Program-made: the position numbers and the translations under genes | Origin: Methanomicrobiales archaeon | Lineage (GTDB): Archaea > Halobacteriota > Methanomicrobia > Methanomicrobiales > Methanospirillaceae | Direction of reading: 5' to 3' | Length of the DNA: 63,648 bases | NCBI GenBank assembly: GCA_012729535.1 | Contig: JAAYCY010000026.1 | Coordinates: 1 to 63,648, forward strand | Shown here: one piece after another, positions 45,884-54,811 of the stretch | How positions within the stretch are numbered: the first letter of the stretch is position 1 | How the letters are laid out: each line of letters begins with the position of its first letter | Notes under the pieces: generated by a model | The model's input: only the letters and a program-made list of their open reading frames with translations | Databases searched by the model: none | What the model was told of the DNA's origin: nothing

Positions 45884-45906
45884 TTCAGGGTGCAATAGTC
45901 CCTGAA
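45884..45906. promoter_or_regulatory. 7-bp inverted repeat in the thiC/radical SAM divergent promoter
   Basis: TTCAGGG (45884-45890) and CCCTGAA (45900-45906) form a perfect inverted repeat with a nine-base centre. A TATA-like AAATATAAA lies at about 45927-45935, driving thiC. The repeat lies upstream of that TATA box, in the position of an operator. No TPP riboswitch core was recognised. A thiamine regulator such as archaeal ThiR is a possible binder, which is inference. Confidence 0.4.
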
Positions 45907-45993
45907 CAACATTTCTTGTTTTCAAATAAATATAAATTGAGTCTTTTTAGCAAAAAAGAGCCTTTATGTATCTAATTATGAAACATATAGGCT

Positions 45994-47274
45994 ATGTCAA
46001 TAGTCGAGGATGCAAAAAAAGGCATCATCACCGAGGAAATGAAGGTTGTAGCTGCCCTGGAAGGTGTTACTGAAGATTTTATTCGGAGGGGGATCGCATC
46101 AGGCCAGATTGTAATACCGGTTTCACCATATAGAAAGGTAAAACTATGTGGAATCGGTGGCGGGCTTAAGACCAAGGTGAACTGTTCTGTTGGAACCTCC
46201 ACAGATATTGTTGATGTGGACATGGAGGTTGAAAAAGTTAAAGCCGGTGAGCGTGCTGGTGCCGACACAATAATGGAACTTTCAACCGGTGGTGATTTTG
46301 TCGAGGTAAGGAAGCGGTGCATAGAAGCGACGACTCTCTCTTGTGGTTCAGTCCCGCTCTATCAGGCTTTTATTGAGGCAGCCAGGAAAGACGGAGCTGT
46401 CATCCACATGCGTGAAGATGATCTGTTCAGGATAACTGAGGAACAGGCAAAACTTGGTACCAACTTCATGGCAATACATACCGGTGTAAATCGGATCACT
46501 CTTGATCGTCTCCAGCGGCAGGGACGACATGGTGGTCTTTGTTCCCGTGGTGGTGCATTCATGACAGCCTGGATGCTTCATAATGACAAGGAAAATCCTC
46601 TTTATTCAGAGTTTGACTACCTGTGTGAGATATTAAAAGAGCATGAAGTGACCCTCTCTACTGGCAATGGTATGCGGGCCGGTGCTGTTCATGATGCAAC
46701 TGACCGTGCACAGATCCAAGAACTAATTATTAATGCTGAACTTGGTGATCGTGCTCACGATATGGGTATCCAGGTGATCGTTGAAGGTCCTGGTCATGTC
46801 CCGGTAGATCAGATTAAGACTAATGTCCAGCTTATGAAACGGATGTCCGGAAACAAACCATTTTACATGCTCGGCCCGATTGTTACCGATATTGCGCCCG
46901 GATATGATGACCGGGTATCTGCAATCGGAGCTGCGATGTCCTCAATGTACGGTGCTGATTTTATCTGCTATGTAACTCCTGCAGAACATCTGGCACTCCC
47001 AACCCCTGAAGAAGTGTATGAGGGAGTTATTTCCAGTAGAATAGCCGCCCATGTTGGTGATATGATAAAACTAAATAAGAGAGAACAGGATCTTGCCATG
47101 GGCCATGCACGTCGCGACCTTGACTGGGAAGCACAGTTTAACCTTGCAATAAACCCTCAGCGGGCACGGCAGATAAGGACTGAGCGTGCTTCAGCTGACA
47201 CTGATGCCTGCACGATGTGTGGTGACTATTGTGCTCTTAAGATAGCAAATAAAGTCATCAAGAAACTTGACTGA
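45994..47274 (+). CDS. thiC: Phosphomethylpyrimidine synthase ThiC
   Basis: A radical SAM enzyme that rearranges aminoimidazole ribotide into the hydroxymethylpyrimidine phosphate of thiamine (426 aa). The C-terminal iron-sulfur motif CTMCGDYC is present, with conserved segments MELSTGGDF, EGPGHVP and YMLGPIVTDIAPGYD. It is followed by a YjbQ-family gene whose open frame overlaps its stop, forming a thiamine pair. Confidence 0.95.
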   Translation: MSIVEDAKKGIITEEMKVVAALEGVTEDFIRRGIASGQIVIPVSPYRKVKLCGIGGGLKTKVNCSVGTSTDIVDVDMEVEKVKAGERAGADTIMELSTGGDFVEVRKRCIEATTLSCGSVPLYQAFIEAARKDGAVIHMREDDLFRITEEQAKLGTNFMAIHTGVNRITLDRLQRQGRHGGLCSRGGAFMTAWMLHNDKENPLYSEFDYLCEILKEHEVTLSTGNGMRAGAVHDATDRAQIQELIINAELGDRAHDMGIQVIVEGPGHVPVDQIKTNVQLMKRMSGNKPFYMLGPIVTDIAPGYDDRVSAIGAAMSSMYGADFICYVTPAEHLALPTPEEVYEGVISSRIAAHVGDMIKLNKREQDLAMGHARRDLDWEAQFNLAINPQRARQIRTERASADTDACTMCGDYCALKIANKVIKKLD

Positions 47275-47329
47275 ACTCTTCCCCACCTTTTTCGAAAGAA
47301 CTTTTTTCCCTGAATATGATGGTAATCAC

Positions 47330-47749
47330 ATGGCATTTTCAGGAAGTCTCGCCCTCTCTACAAAGGGTGAGGGCGACATTGTAGACATTACCGAGAAAAT
47401 ACAGGAAAACGTTCGTTCATCTGGGATTACGATTGGCATCTGCCATGTTTTTGTCATAGGTTCAACGGCAGCGATAACGACTATCGAATATGAACCGGGT
47501 GTGTTACAAGATCTAAACCGGGCGTTATCAGTCTGTGCACCATCAGATATTACATATGCACATGACAGCCGGTGGGGAGACGGAAATGGAAGGTCTCATG
47601 TAAAAGCCGCCATGGTAGGTCCATCCCTGACTGTTCCTGTCAGTGATGGCGCGCTAGTTCTTGGGACCTGGCAACAGATTGTCCTACTGGAACTGGATAC
47701 CCGGCCAAGAAGAGACAGGCATCTTCTGGTGACGATAATCGGGGATTAG
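47330..47749 (+). CDS. yjbQ: YjbQ-family protein, putative thiamine phosphate synthase-like
   Basis: A 139-residue YjbQ/UPF0047 protein; some members have thiamine phosphate synthase activity. The family pattern includes FVIGSTAAITTIEYEPG, a YAHDSRWGDGNGRSH segment and GTWQQIVLLELD. The frame opens at a TTG (47267) inside the thiC stop, but the 21 extra residues are not family-like. I start at the ATG at 47330. Coupling to thiC supports a thiamine role. Confidence 0.85.
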   Translation: MAFSGSLALSTKGEGDIVDITEKIQENVRSSGITIGICHVFVIGSTAAITTIEYEPGVLQDLNRALSVCAPSDITYAHDSRWGDGNGRSHVKAAMVGPSLTVPVSDGALVLGTWQQIVLLELDTRPRRDRHLLVTIIGD

Positions 47750-47826
47750 TTGAGAATAACCAATTAATTATCTTTGTGAAAAGGTTATAGAGAGAGAATT
47801 TCTCTCCCGAAAACAGTATTTGTAAT

Positions 47827-48090
47827 TTAATCGAGCGGTACGGTCTCGAGCTGTGAGACCAGTTCCCAGACGCGGGTGCGTGCATGGACCGGCATATTCG
47901 GGTCACTGCTAATCTCGTCAATCTTTGAAATTGCTTCTGCTGCACGAAGACCCAACTGACGTTCCTGGTTCTGAAGAATAGTACGGGTTTCGTCAGCTAC
48001 ACGACGAATATTTCTGGGTATCGTGCCATCATCAATAATGGCAGATAACATCTGAATACAGATATCGATAGTTTGTTCTGGAGTTGGCAT
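47827..48090 (-). CDS. UPF0147 family protein
   Basis: An 87-residue all-helical archaeal protein of family UPF0147, recognised by [18 protein letters not shown] and the helical C-terminus. It is widespread in archaea and its function is not established. It stands alone on the minus strand between yjbQ and the zinc-ribbon gene. Confidence 0.88.
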   Translation of the reverse strand: MPTPEQTIDICIQMLSAIIDDGTIPRNIRRVADETRTILQNQERQLGLRAAEAISKIDEISSDPNMPVHARTRVWELVSQLETVPLD

Positions 48091-48153
48091 ATTATCACCT
48101 GCTGGAACCTTCGCTTATAAGTAGACCCCCACCCCATAAAACAGTACTGACTG

Positions 48154-48555
48154 ATGACTTCCAAAAAAAGCCCTGATGAGATAATGGCAGAGTACCTCCT
48201 GAAAGGAGGAAAAATGCTGGCAAAAACTTGTCCTGTCTGTAATTGTCCCTTATTTGAAGTGAAAGGAGAGACTTTTTGTGTGGTTTGCAGGGAGGACGAG
48301 ATTGAAGGTCAAGAATTAGTGAAAAAACCTGTTTCTGCAGAAAAAATTGAGAAAAAAACCAGTGTTGCGGTTGAGGAGCTTGTGGCTCCCGGGGGACTTG
48401 AGGATGAGTTTGCCCTTACAATAAGGGCCCTCCTTATCCAGGCCCGTGAAGAACGTGACAGTACCCGGATTTTGCATCTCATGGACGCAGTAAAACACGG
48501 TGCTGAAGCTTATGCTCTACTTCTTTATGGGTATGGGCGACGAGATATGTCATAA
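48154..48555 (+). CDS. Sjogren's syndrome/scleroderma autoantigen 1 (p27)-like zinc protein
   Basis: A 133-residue archaeal homologue of the p27 autoantigen family. The N-terminal zinc ribbon is clear: MLAKTCPVCNCPLF, with the second Cys pair in FCVVC. The rest is helical. The molecular role in archaea is unknown. Its 3' end overlaps the 3' end of hef by 31 bases in a tail-to-tail arrangement. Confidence 0.85.
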   Translation: MTSKKSPDEIMAEYLLKGGKMLAKTCPVCNCPLFEVKGETFCVVCREDEIEGQELVKKPVSAEKIEKKTSVAVEELVAPGGLEDEFALTIRALLIQAREERDSTRILHLMDAVKHGAEAYALLLYGYGRRDMS

Positions 48556-50777
48556 ATTATCTCAGCTTTTTTTACTCCAATCCCCGGAACCTGTATGAGA
48601 TCTTCTTTTTCGGCATTAATTACTGCCCCAACTGACCCGAACGCTGTAAGAAGGGCACGTGCATATTTGGGTCCAAGATCAGGAAAAGCACTGACAATTG
48701 CCTCCTGGGCTGCTGAAAAGCTCTCATATGATTCTTTCTGCCCTGAGCCCCGTTCCTTATATCCAGATTCTTCTTCCCGCCTTGCCAGAACCAAGAGAAA
48801 GTCTGCAGTGTCTCCCGGGTCACGGGTCTGGAAAATTGTGATTCCCATCGAGACGGATATCGCAGCAAGAGCTCCTCTCAAGGCATTCGGATGAATGTCT
48901 CTCTGTGCATATATGTCACCACCTTCGATGATAAGGACCGGTCTTGCACATGCTTTTGACATCTCCCTGAGCTGGTCCAGAAGGTCACGATCGATAAGAC
49001 TGTCAACAAAATCCCGTGATGTTTTTCGTTCGACAAGTATCCGGTCTCCTATTCTGTAATCCCCTTGTAAAAGGCGTTCAATCCTTATTACTGCTCCGGC
49101 AGATGAGAGATGTTCTGCTACTTTTGAAGTCAGTTCCCTGTCGTCGACAAATATCCTGGGACCTTTGAAGAACTCTTCCTGGATTGATTTTGCTTTTTGC
49201 AATTCTTCCGGATCGAGGGGAAGAGCTGTCTGTAGGGGTTGTTTCTCATGTCCGGTGATTTTTTTCATCCCGTTGGCCATAGCTTTTTCCCTTCTGCGAG
49301 ATACTATCTGAAAAGTCTCATCAGCAGTTTTTCGGGTAACCAGAACAATGATTCGTCCTGTTTTATGTCGTCCTGTCCTCCCTTTCCGTTGAATACTCCG
49401 GATTTCTGAAGGGACTGGCTCATAAAAGATAACTACGTCTGTTGAAGGGATATCAAGGCCTTCTTCACCCACTGATGTTGCAACCAGGACCTGAAACTCC
49501 CCTTCCCTGAAACGGGTGATGGTTGCAATCTGTTTCTTTTGGGATAGGCCTTTTTCCTGGTCTTTTGTTGCTTTTCCGACAAACCGCTCGGCAGATATTC
49601 CTGCTACCTGAAGGGTATCCACCACCATCTTCACGGTATCGCGGTAGGTGGCAAAAATGATAATCTTTGTATCCGGAGATTGTTCAAAAATTGAGGAAAC
49701 CAAGTCAGGGAGGATAAGAAGTTTTGGATGGCATTCTTCTTTCCACTCAATTGACCGATTCAAAAGCCTCATAAACCTTGGATCAGATGCAATTCGTTTG
49801 GATGCCTTAGATCCACCTGGTGCATTCCCCTCTGATAGCAGTTTGTTGAGGTAACTTTTGAGGACCATACATCCCTGTGATTCTGCAAGGCCAATTGCAT
49901 GACGCAGTTTCATGAGTTCTGCATGGATACTGGCTGCTGCAAATCCTGATGCATCCCGCTCTGCAATACGTTGCTGGATACTGGCAGATATCTCCTGGAG
50001 TGTCTTCATAGAGAGCGATGCCTCGCTGGTAACCGGAAATCCTGCCTGTTTAAGTTGATTTAACCGATCATTTACAAGAGCCTTCAGATCCTCGAGTGAT
50101 GTCTTCAGGTCAGGGGGAAGGTCAACACGAATTATTTCAATTTCCTTCTCATGGACATAAGGCCTGACGTCTGGATCTGTTTCAGTCCTGGTCTCTACCG
50201 ATTTTATATGAAGGTTTTCAACGATATCAACTATTTTTTCTTTGTTTCCCCCGGGAGAAGCGGTCATTGCAAGTATGAGCGGATCTTTTGCTGTCTCCAT
50301 GTACCGGTTTGCAAGGAACACGTAGGCATAATTTCCAACAGCCCGGTGCCCTTCGTCAACAATAAGCAGTGAAATATCCGAAAGATCATATCTACCAGCA
50401 ATAATATCATTTTTAATAACCTGGGGTGTTGCAAGAACAACTGAAGCAGCCATCCATTCGGATGTTCGCTTGTCCGGAGATGCTTCTCCTGTAAACATGG
50501 CAAATTTTGTGATATCGTCTCCGGGTATCACAAGATGTGATTTAAAATATTGAAGATGCTGCTCAACCAGGGGCTTTGTCGGTGCCATCATGAGTACTTT
50601 TCCCCCGTTCTGATACAGCCGAGATGCAGCAACAATCAACGCAATAGCGGTTTTTCCAAGACCCGTAGGGATAACTACAAGTGTGTTTCCCTCCAGGGCG
50701 TTCATGGAGATGGAGAACTGGTATGTTCTCTTTTCCAGTGTTTTCGGTGTAACAAAGGGATGGGAGATATATTCCAT
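48525..50777 (-). CDS. hef: Hef: SF2 helicase fused to XPF/ERCC4 nuclease
   Basis: The archaeal fork-processing protein (750 aa). Helicase motifs are intact: Walker A in VIPTGLGKTAIAL, DEGH for Walker B, and QRKGRTGR for motif VI. The C-terminal nuclease has the ERKTSRDFVDSLIDRD active site, followed by a helix-hairpin-helix pair (VPGIGVKKAEIIY). Hef unwinds and cleaves stalled forks. It overlaps the glyS stop by one base, so they share a transcript. Confidence 0.95.
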   Translation of the reverse strand: MEYISHPFVTPKTLEKRTYQFSISMNALEGNTLVVIPTGLGKTAIALIVAASRLYQNGGKVLMMAPTKPLVEQHLQYFKSHLVIPGDDITKFAMFTGEASPDKRTSEWMAASVVLATPQVIKNDIIAGRYDLSDISLLIVDEGHRAVGNYAYVFLANRYMETAKDPLILAMTASPGGNKEKIVDIVENLHIKSVETRTETDPDVRPYVHEKEIEIIRVDLPPDLKTSLEDLKALVNDRLNQLKQAGFPVTSEASLSMKTLQEISASIQQRIAERDASGFAAASIHAELMKLRHAIGLAESQGCMVLKSYLNKLLSEGNAPGGSKASKRIASDPRFMRLLNRSIEWKEECHPKLLILPDLVSSIFEQSPDTKIIIFATYRDTVKMVVDTLQVAGISAERFVGKATKDQEKGLSQKKQIATITRFREGEFQVLVATSVGEEGLDIPSTDVVIFYEPVPSEIRSIQRKGRTGRHKTGRIIVLVTRKTADETFQIVSRRREKAMANGMKKITGHEKQPLQTALPLDPEELQKAKSIQEEFFKGPRIFVDDRELTSKVAEHLSSAGAVIRIERLLQGDYRIGDRILVERKTSRDFVDSLIDRDLLDQLREMSKACARPVLIIEGGDIYAQRDIHPNALRGALAAISVSMGITIFQTRDPGDTADFLLVLARREEESGYKERGSGQKESYESFSAAQEAIVSAFPDLGPKYARALLTAFGSVGAVINAEKEDLIQVPGIGVKKAEIIYDISRRPYP

Positions 50778-52495
50778 CAGATGATTGAAGAGAATGAGCT
50801 TTTGCCCCTGATAAGGGCTGGGATAAGTTCTGCAAGCTGATCCGCTGGTACCCGTACCTGTTGCATGCTGTCCCGGTCACGAAGTGTTACGGTTTTGTCC
50901 TGAAGTGAATCGTAGTCAACTGTTATGGCAAATGGTGTTCCTATTTCGTCCTGTCTTCGATATCTCCGCCCGATGGCGCCCGAATCATCATATTCCGCCA
51001 GTATCCCGTGAATCTGAAGAGTGCGGGCAATATCTTTTGCCATAACATCAAGTCCGTCACGTGACATCAGGGGAAATACCGCGGCCTGTACCGGAGCTAT
51101 CCGGCTGGGGAACCTCATCACTTTCCTGACTTCTCCTTCAACCTCTTCTTCAGAATAAGAATGTTCCAGAACAGCATAGATCATCCGGTCAATCCCATAA
51201 CTAGGCTCAATTACATGGGGTCTGACGTCAATACCCCTGACATCCACTTCCTGCTCTTTAATTTCATATAAATCAGCAGGTACAAAGATCTCTTCCCCGT
51301 CTACAACCACCGTTGCACCATCAGTTCCTGGTGTTACTTCCTGAAGGGCGTCAGATATTGCTTTTGCTTTTCCCCGGTATTTCGGACCAAGCACCCCCAT
51401 GTTTGCGTTGATGACCCTTTTCATCTCCCGCTTTGGTTCTTCATACTGAATATATGCGGTAAAGGAGTCTCCGCTCTCTTCAGCATGTGCACGCAGGTCG
51501 TAGTCTGTCCGGTCAGCAATTCCCACTGTTTCAACCCAGCCAAACCGTTCTGAAAATATTTCTGCATCCCAGCAGTCCTCGGCATAATGGGCACGTTCGT
51601 CAGGGAGATGCTGTCGGAACCGGAGTTTATCCTGATTCACCCCGGCAGCTACCAGAAGTTCATGTGTTAGAGCAAGGTAATACGCGACATATTCATTTGC
51701 AATTACTCCCCTGGCCACAGCATCCTTCATGGTATAGGTTTTTGCATCCTGTCCAGCAAGCTGCTGCTCTGATGTAAGGAGCGGAAATGCGTATATTGCA
51801 TATCTCTCAAAATTGGGATGATCCTTCATTTCCGGATGAACAAAGATCTCTGCTTCTGCCTGGGTAAATTCACGCAGACGTATCATTCCCTGTCTGGGTG
51901 ATATTTCGTTCCGATATGATTTGCCTATCTGAACTGTTCCAAACGGAAGTTTATCCCGGTAGAACCGTAATAGCCTGCCAAAGTCAACAAAGATTCCCTG
52001 TGCAGTTTCAGGTCGTAAATACCCTTTCCTCTGTGAACCAGGACCTATAGTGGTCTGAAACATCAGGTTAAAGGTGAATACCTCAACTTTTCCAAGTATT
52101 TTCTCACATGCCGGGCAGGGCAGGGCACAAATCTTCTCTGCAAGGGTCTCACATGAAAGGGTTGCTGCATTTGGAATATTATGAGCTTCTGCGACATGAT
52201 CGGCCCGCAGATATTCTCCACATGCAGGACACTGGCACATTTTATCAGAGAAACCTTTGACATGTCCTGATGCTATATACATAGCTTCCTGGCCAATTGT
52301 TGGACATTCTATCTCGTAATATCCTTCCGAAATGACATAGAACTGGCGCCAGAGGTCTTCGATTCGACGCTTGACCAGAGTGCCAAGAGGGCCGTAATCG
52401 ATAAATCCTGCAACTGAACCATAGCATTCCGTCGTGGGCCAGACAAACCCTCTGCGTTTTGCCAGATCCATTACATTATCAAAGACATCACTCAT
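50777..52495 (-). CDS. glyS: Glycyl-tRNA synthetase
   Basis: A class II homodimeric glycyl-tRNA synthetase of archaeal/eukaryotic type (572 aa). The start MSDVFDNVMDLAKRRGFVWP is typical. Zinc-type Cys pairs (CQCPACGEYL and CPACEKIL) lie in the insertion. Motif 2 is within GKSYRNEISPRQGMIRLREF and the C-terminal anticodon-binding domain follows. It is the first gene of the glyS-hef pair. Confidence 0.95.
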   Translation of the reverse strand: MSDVFDNVMDLAKRRGFVWPTTECYGSVAGFIDYGPLGTLVKRRIEDLWRQFYVISEGYYEIECPTIGQEAMYIASGHVKGFSDKMCQCPACGEYLRADHVAEAHNIPNAATLSCETLAEKICALPCPACEKILGKVEVFTFNLMFQTTIGPGSQRKGYLRPETAQGIFVDFGRLLRFYRDKLPFGTVQIGKSYRNEISPRQGMIRLREFTQAEAEIFVHPEMKDHPNFERYAIYAFPLLTSEQQLAGQDAKTYTMKDAVARGVIANEYVAYYLALTHELLVAAGVNQDKLRFRQHLPDERAHYAEDCWDAEIFSERFGWVETVGIADRTDYDLRAHAEESGDSFTAYIQYEEPKREMKRVINANMGVLGPKYRGKAKAISDALQEVTPGTDGATVVVDGEEIFVPADLYEIKEQEVDVRGIDVRPHVIEPSYGIDRMIYAVLEHSYSEEEVEGEVRKVMRFPSRIAPVQAAVFPLMSRDGLDVMAKDIARTLQIHGILAEYDDSGAIGRRYRRQDEIGTPFAITVDYDSLQDKTVTLRDRDSMQQVRVPADQLAELIPALIRGKSSFSSII

Positions 52496-52747
52496 CTGGG
52501 ATCACAAACCGGGATACATATTGCTCTCATCTACGATGAAGATTTTCTTCTGAACCTGCCCCCCCATAACCAGAAACTAAACACATTGATAAATGGGGAC
52601 CCTCAGTATGACGTTGCAGAGTTGCACTTTTTTACCTCACCTGGTATCACCATATAATAGATTTCGGTCTTATTTCACGAAAAATACAACAAACTTAAAT
52701 AATTGCAGCGGTATCTATATCGGTATCCCTAATGTGTGTGATTCTCC

Positions 52748-53359
52748 ATGCCTGAAGAGGTTGCAAAGAAAGAACAGTTGTTGCAACTGTTCGCCAATAT
52801 GACCGGTAACACAAAGATTGTGGAGCCGATGAAGAAGATCCATGGAACGCTTCGTGACAGCGATGCGGTTGAACGGGAGATTGCACTCATCATGAGAGAG
52901 CTCCTTGACCAGGGATTCTTCAAGACAAAGCTGAGACCTATTCAGCTTGCAAAGCTTATCTGTGCGTATTACGGCGGGAAAAATGATACCGAGATTGCAA
53001 GGGAACTGGGAGATGAAAAACTCTCTAAAACCGTTGCCCGTGCACGTGTCAGAATGAAACTTTTCCGTGAACTTGATTTCAAAATGCCGTTTGATCGAAA
53101 CCAGATGGAACACCTGCTTGTCTCAGGCAAGACAATGAAGGAGATTAGTGAAGAACTGGGTATCAGCCCTTCAACATTGCGTGAGTACCGGCATGTTCTG
53201 GAGGCTATGGTTGACCGGGAAATGGATCAGTATCTTGAACGGATCCGTGATGTCATGGAAGACCGTGACCTGACTGAGAGTATGACTTCCTCTGCAACAA
53301 AAGATGCATTTGGTGAATCCATTGACATCACTGAAGCAGAGCTGATTGATATAACCTGA
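52748..53359 (+). CDS. HTH protein of the CmiA4 (conditioned medium-induced protein 4) type
   Basis: A 203-residue archaeal protein with two HTH-like segments, KNDTEIARELGDEKLSKTV and MKEISEELGISPSTLREYRH. It resembles the family called conditioned medium-induced protein 4 in haloarchaea. It probably binds DNA as a transcription factor, but targets are unknown. It is followed after eight bases by the UPF0173 hydrolase, suggesting a two-gene operon. Confidence 0.7.
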   Translation: MPEEVAKKEQLLQLFANMTGNTKIVEPMKKIHGTLRDSDAVEREIALIMRELLDQGFFKTKLRPIQLAKLICAYYGGKNDTEIARELGDEKLSKTVARARVRMKLFRELDFKMPFDRNQMEHLLVSGKTMKEISEELGISPSTLREYRHVLEAMVDREMDQYLERIRDVMEDRDLTESMTSSATKDAFGESIDITEAELIDIT

Positions 53360-53367
53360 TTTTTTTT

Positions 53368-54024
53368 ATGAAAATTATCTATCCCGGCCATGCCTGTGTG
53401 ATACTTGACGGTTCAAAGAAAGTTCTGATCGATCCCTTTGTTCCTGATGGAAACATCCCTGTGCAGCCTGACCTTGTTGCGGTGACTCATGCTCACGCTG
53501 ACCATATGGGTATTGCATCATCGTTTTCTGTTCCCATTATAACCAACAATGAAATTGCCCATTATCTCAGAGGTAAAGGTTGTACAACAGAAGCAATGAA
53601 TATTGGAGGGACTATCGAGGTTGATGGAGTCAGTTTTACCATGGTCCAGGCTATGCACTCCTCGTGGATAGAAGAAGGGGGAATTGGGATGTACGGAGGT
53701 GTATCTGCCGGTTTTGTTATCGGTATGGACGATATAACGGTCTATCATGCTGGAGATACGGGACTTTTTTCAGACATGCGATTGATCGGGGAGTTATATC
53801 ATCCAGATGTTGCCCTCATACCTATTGGAGGGAGATTTACTATGGGATTTTGTGAAGGGATGATGGCTGCTGAGTTTATCGGTGCTCCTGTTGTAATTCC
53901 AATCCATTATAATACGTTTGACAAAATCAAGCAGGATGTAGATGAATTTGCCCGGGCAATAAACGAAACAACAGATATGAAGGTTGTTATATTAAAACCC
54001 GGGATGGAATATGAGACTGAATAA
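53368..54024 (+). CDS. UPF0173 metallo-beta-lactamase-fold hydrolase
   Basis: A 218-residue single-domain metal-dependent hydrolase. The motif THAHADHMG (HxHxDH) and the later YHAGDTGLFSDM and VIPIHYNTF supply the dinuclear metal ligands. The substrate is unknown for the UPF0173 family. It is co-directional with the CmiA4-like gene. Confidence 0.9.
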   Translation: MKIIYPGHACVILDGSKKVLIDPFVPDGNIPVQPDLVAVTHAHADHMGIASSFSVPIITNNEIAHYLRGKGCTTEAMNIGGTIEVDGVSFTMVQAMHSSWIEEGGIGMYGGVSAGFVIGMDDITVYHAGDTGLFSDMRLIGELYHPDVALIPIGGRFTMGFCEGMMAAEFIGAPVVIPIHYNTFDKIKQDVDEFARAINETTDMKVVILKPGMEYETE

Positions 54025-54134
54025 TAACTCATTGCTATTTTTTTAATTTGGATTTTTTCAGCCAGTTATACCTGATCTGTTCTTTAATCATAAGGTTTTT
54101 ATTCGATTAAAAGGATGGATTCTCTGTTTTATTC

Positions 54135-54740
54135 ATGGAAGAAAGATGGCTGACCCGTGAAGAGGAAGAATTCCGGTTGTCATTATTATCACAGTGGACA
54201 AAGGGATTATCTCCGATTGAGCAACGCATTAGTGTTTTTTCTCATATTAGGGATATTCCTTATGCAATTATCCCCGGATGGCGGTTTGAAAAGGATATCA
54301 TCAGGCTTATGATAGTTGAAAACCGGGGTTGGTGCGGACCAAAACATTATTTGCTCATGTGGATGTTTGAAAAACTCGGAATTAAAACCGAACCGTACAA
54401 TATTCCTTTCCGGTGGCAGGATCAAAAGGTCCAATACCCGGCGTTACTGGAAAAATATCTTCAATATCTTCCTGATACAAATCATCTCTGTTGCAAGGCA
54501 CTTCTTAATAAACAATGGCAGATTATAGATGCTACCTGGGACCCCCGGTTAAAAAAAGCCGGCTTTCCTATCAACGATCCATGGAATGGAATCAGTGGCA
54601 CTATTCCAGCTGTATTGGGAATCAATGAATCAAACAGGATACCCCCCCGGGATTCGGTACCTGTATTCAAATCAGAAAGATTCGAATTTACCGCGAAATT
54701 AAACAAGTGGATGGAAGAAATTCGTTCTGATAAAATATGA
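54135..54740 (+). CDS. Transglutaminase-like cysteine protein
   Basis: A 201-residue protein with the core pattern of the transglutaminase-like superfamily. A Cys lies in NRGWCGPKHYLLMWMFEKLG, a His in HLCC, and an Asp in WQIIDATWDP follows at the expected spacing. It has no signal peptide. Its substrate is unknown; such proteins can be peptidases or amidases. It is convergent with the condensation-domain gene, about 70 bases apart. Confidence 0.7.
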   Translation: MEERWLTREEEEFRLSLLSQWTKGLSPIEQRISVFSHIRDIPYAIIPGWRFEKDIIRLMIVENRGWCGPKHYLLMWMFEKLGIKTEPYNIPFRWQDQKVQYPALLEKYLQYLPDTNHLCCKALLNKQWQIIDATWDPRLKKAGFPINDPWNGISGTIPAVLGINESNRIPPRDSVPVFKSERFEFTAKLNKWMEEIRSDKI

Positions 54741-54811
54741 AAATGGCTGTGAAAAAAGATTTTCTTCAACAGGATACAGAAACCAAATATCGTATATTTT
54801 CAGGTCTGATA

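Noticed and set aside
45849-45993. TPP riboswitch ahead of thiC.
   Set aside because: The conserved CUGAGA and ACCUG-type core elements were not found; only the simple inverted repeat is present.
52502-52567. A 21-codon minus-strand ORF upstream of glyS that begins Met-Gly-Gly, considered as a Gly leader peptide.
   Set aside because: Only three Gly codons are present, no strong hairpin follows, and the best TATA-like element (52584-52594) would place the transcript start at or inside its ATG.
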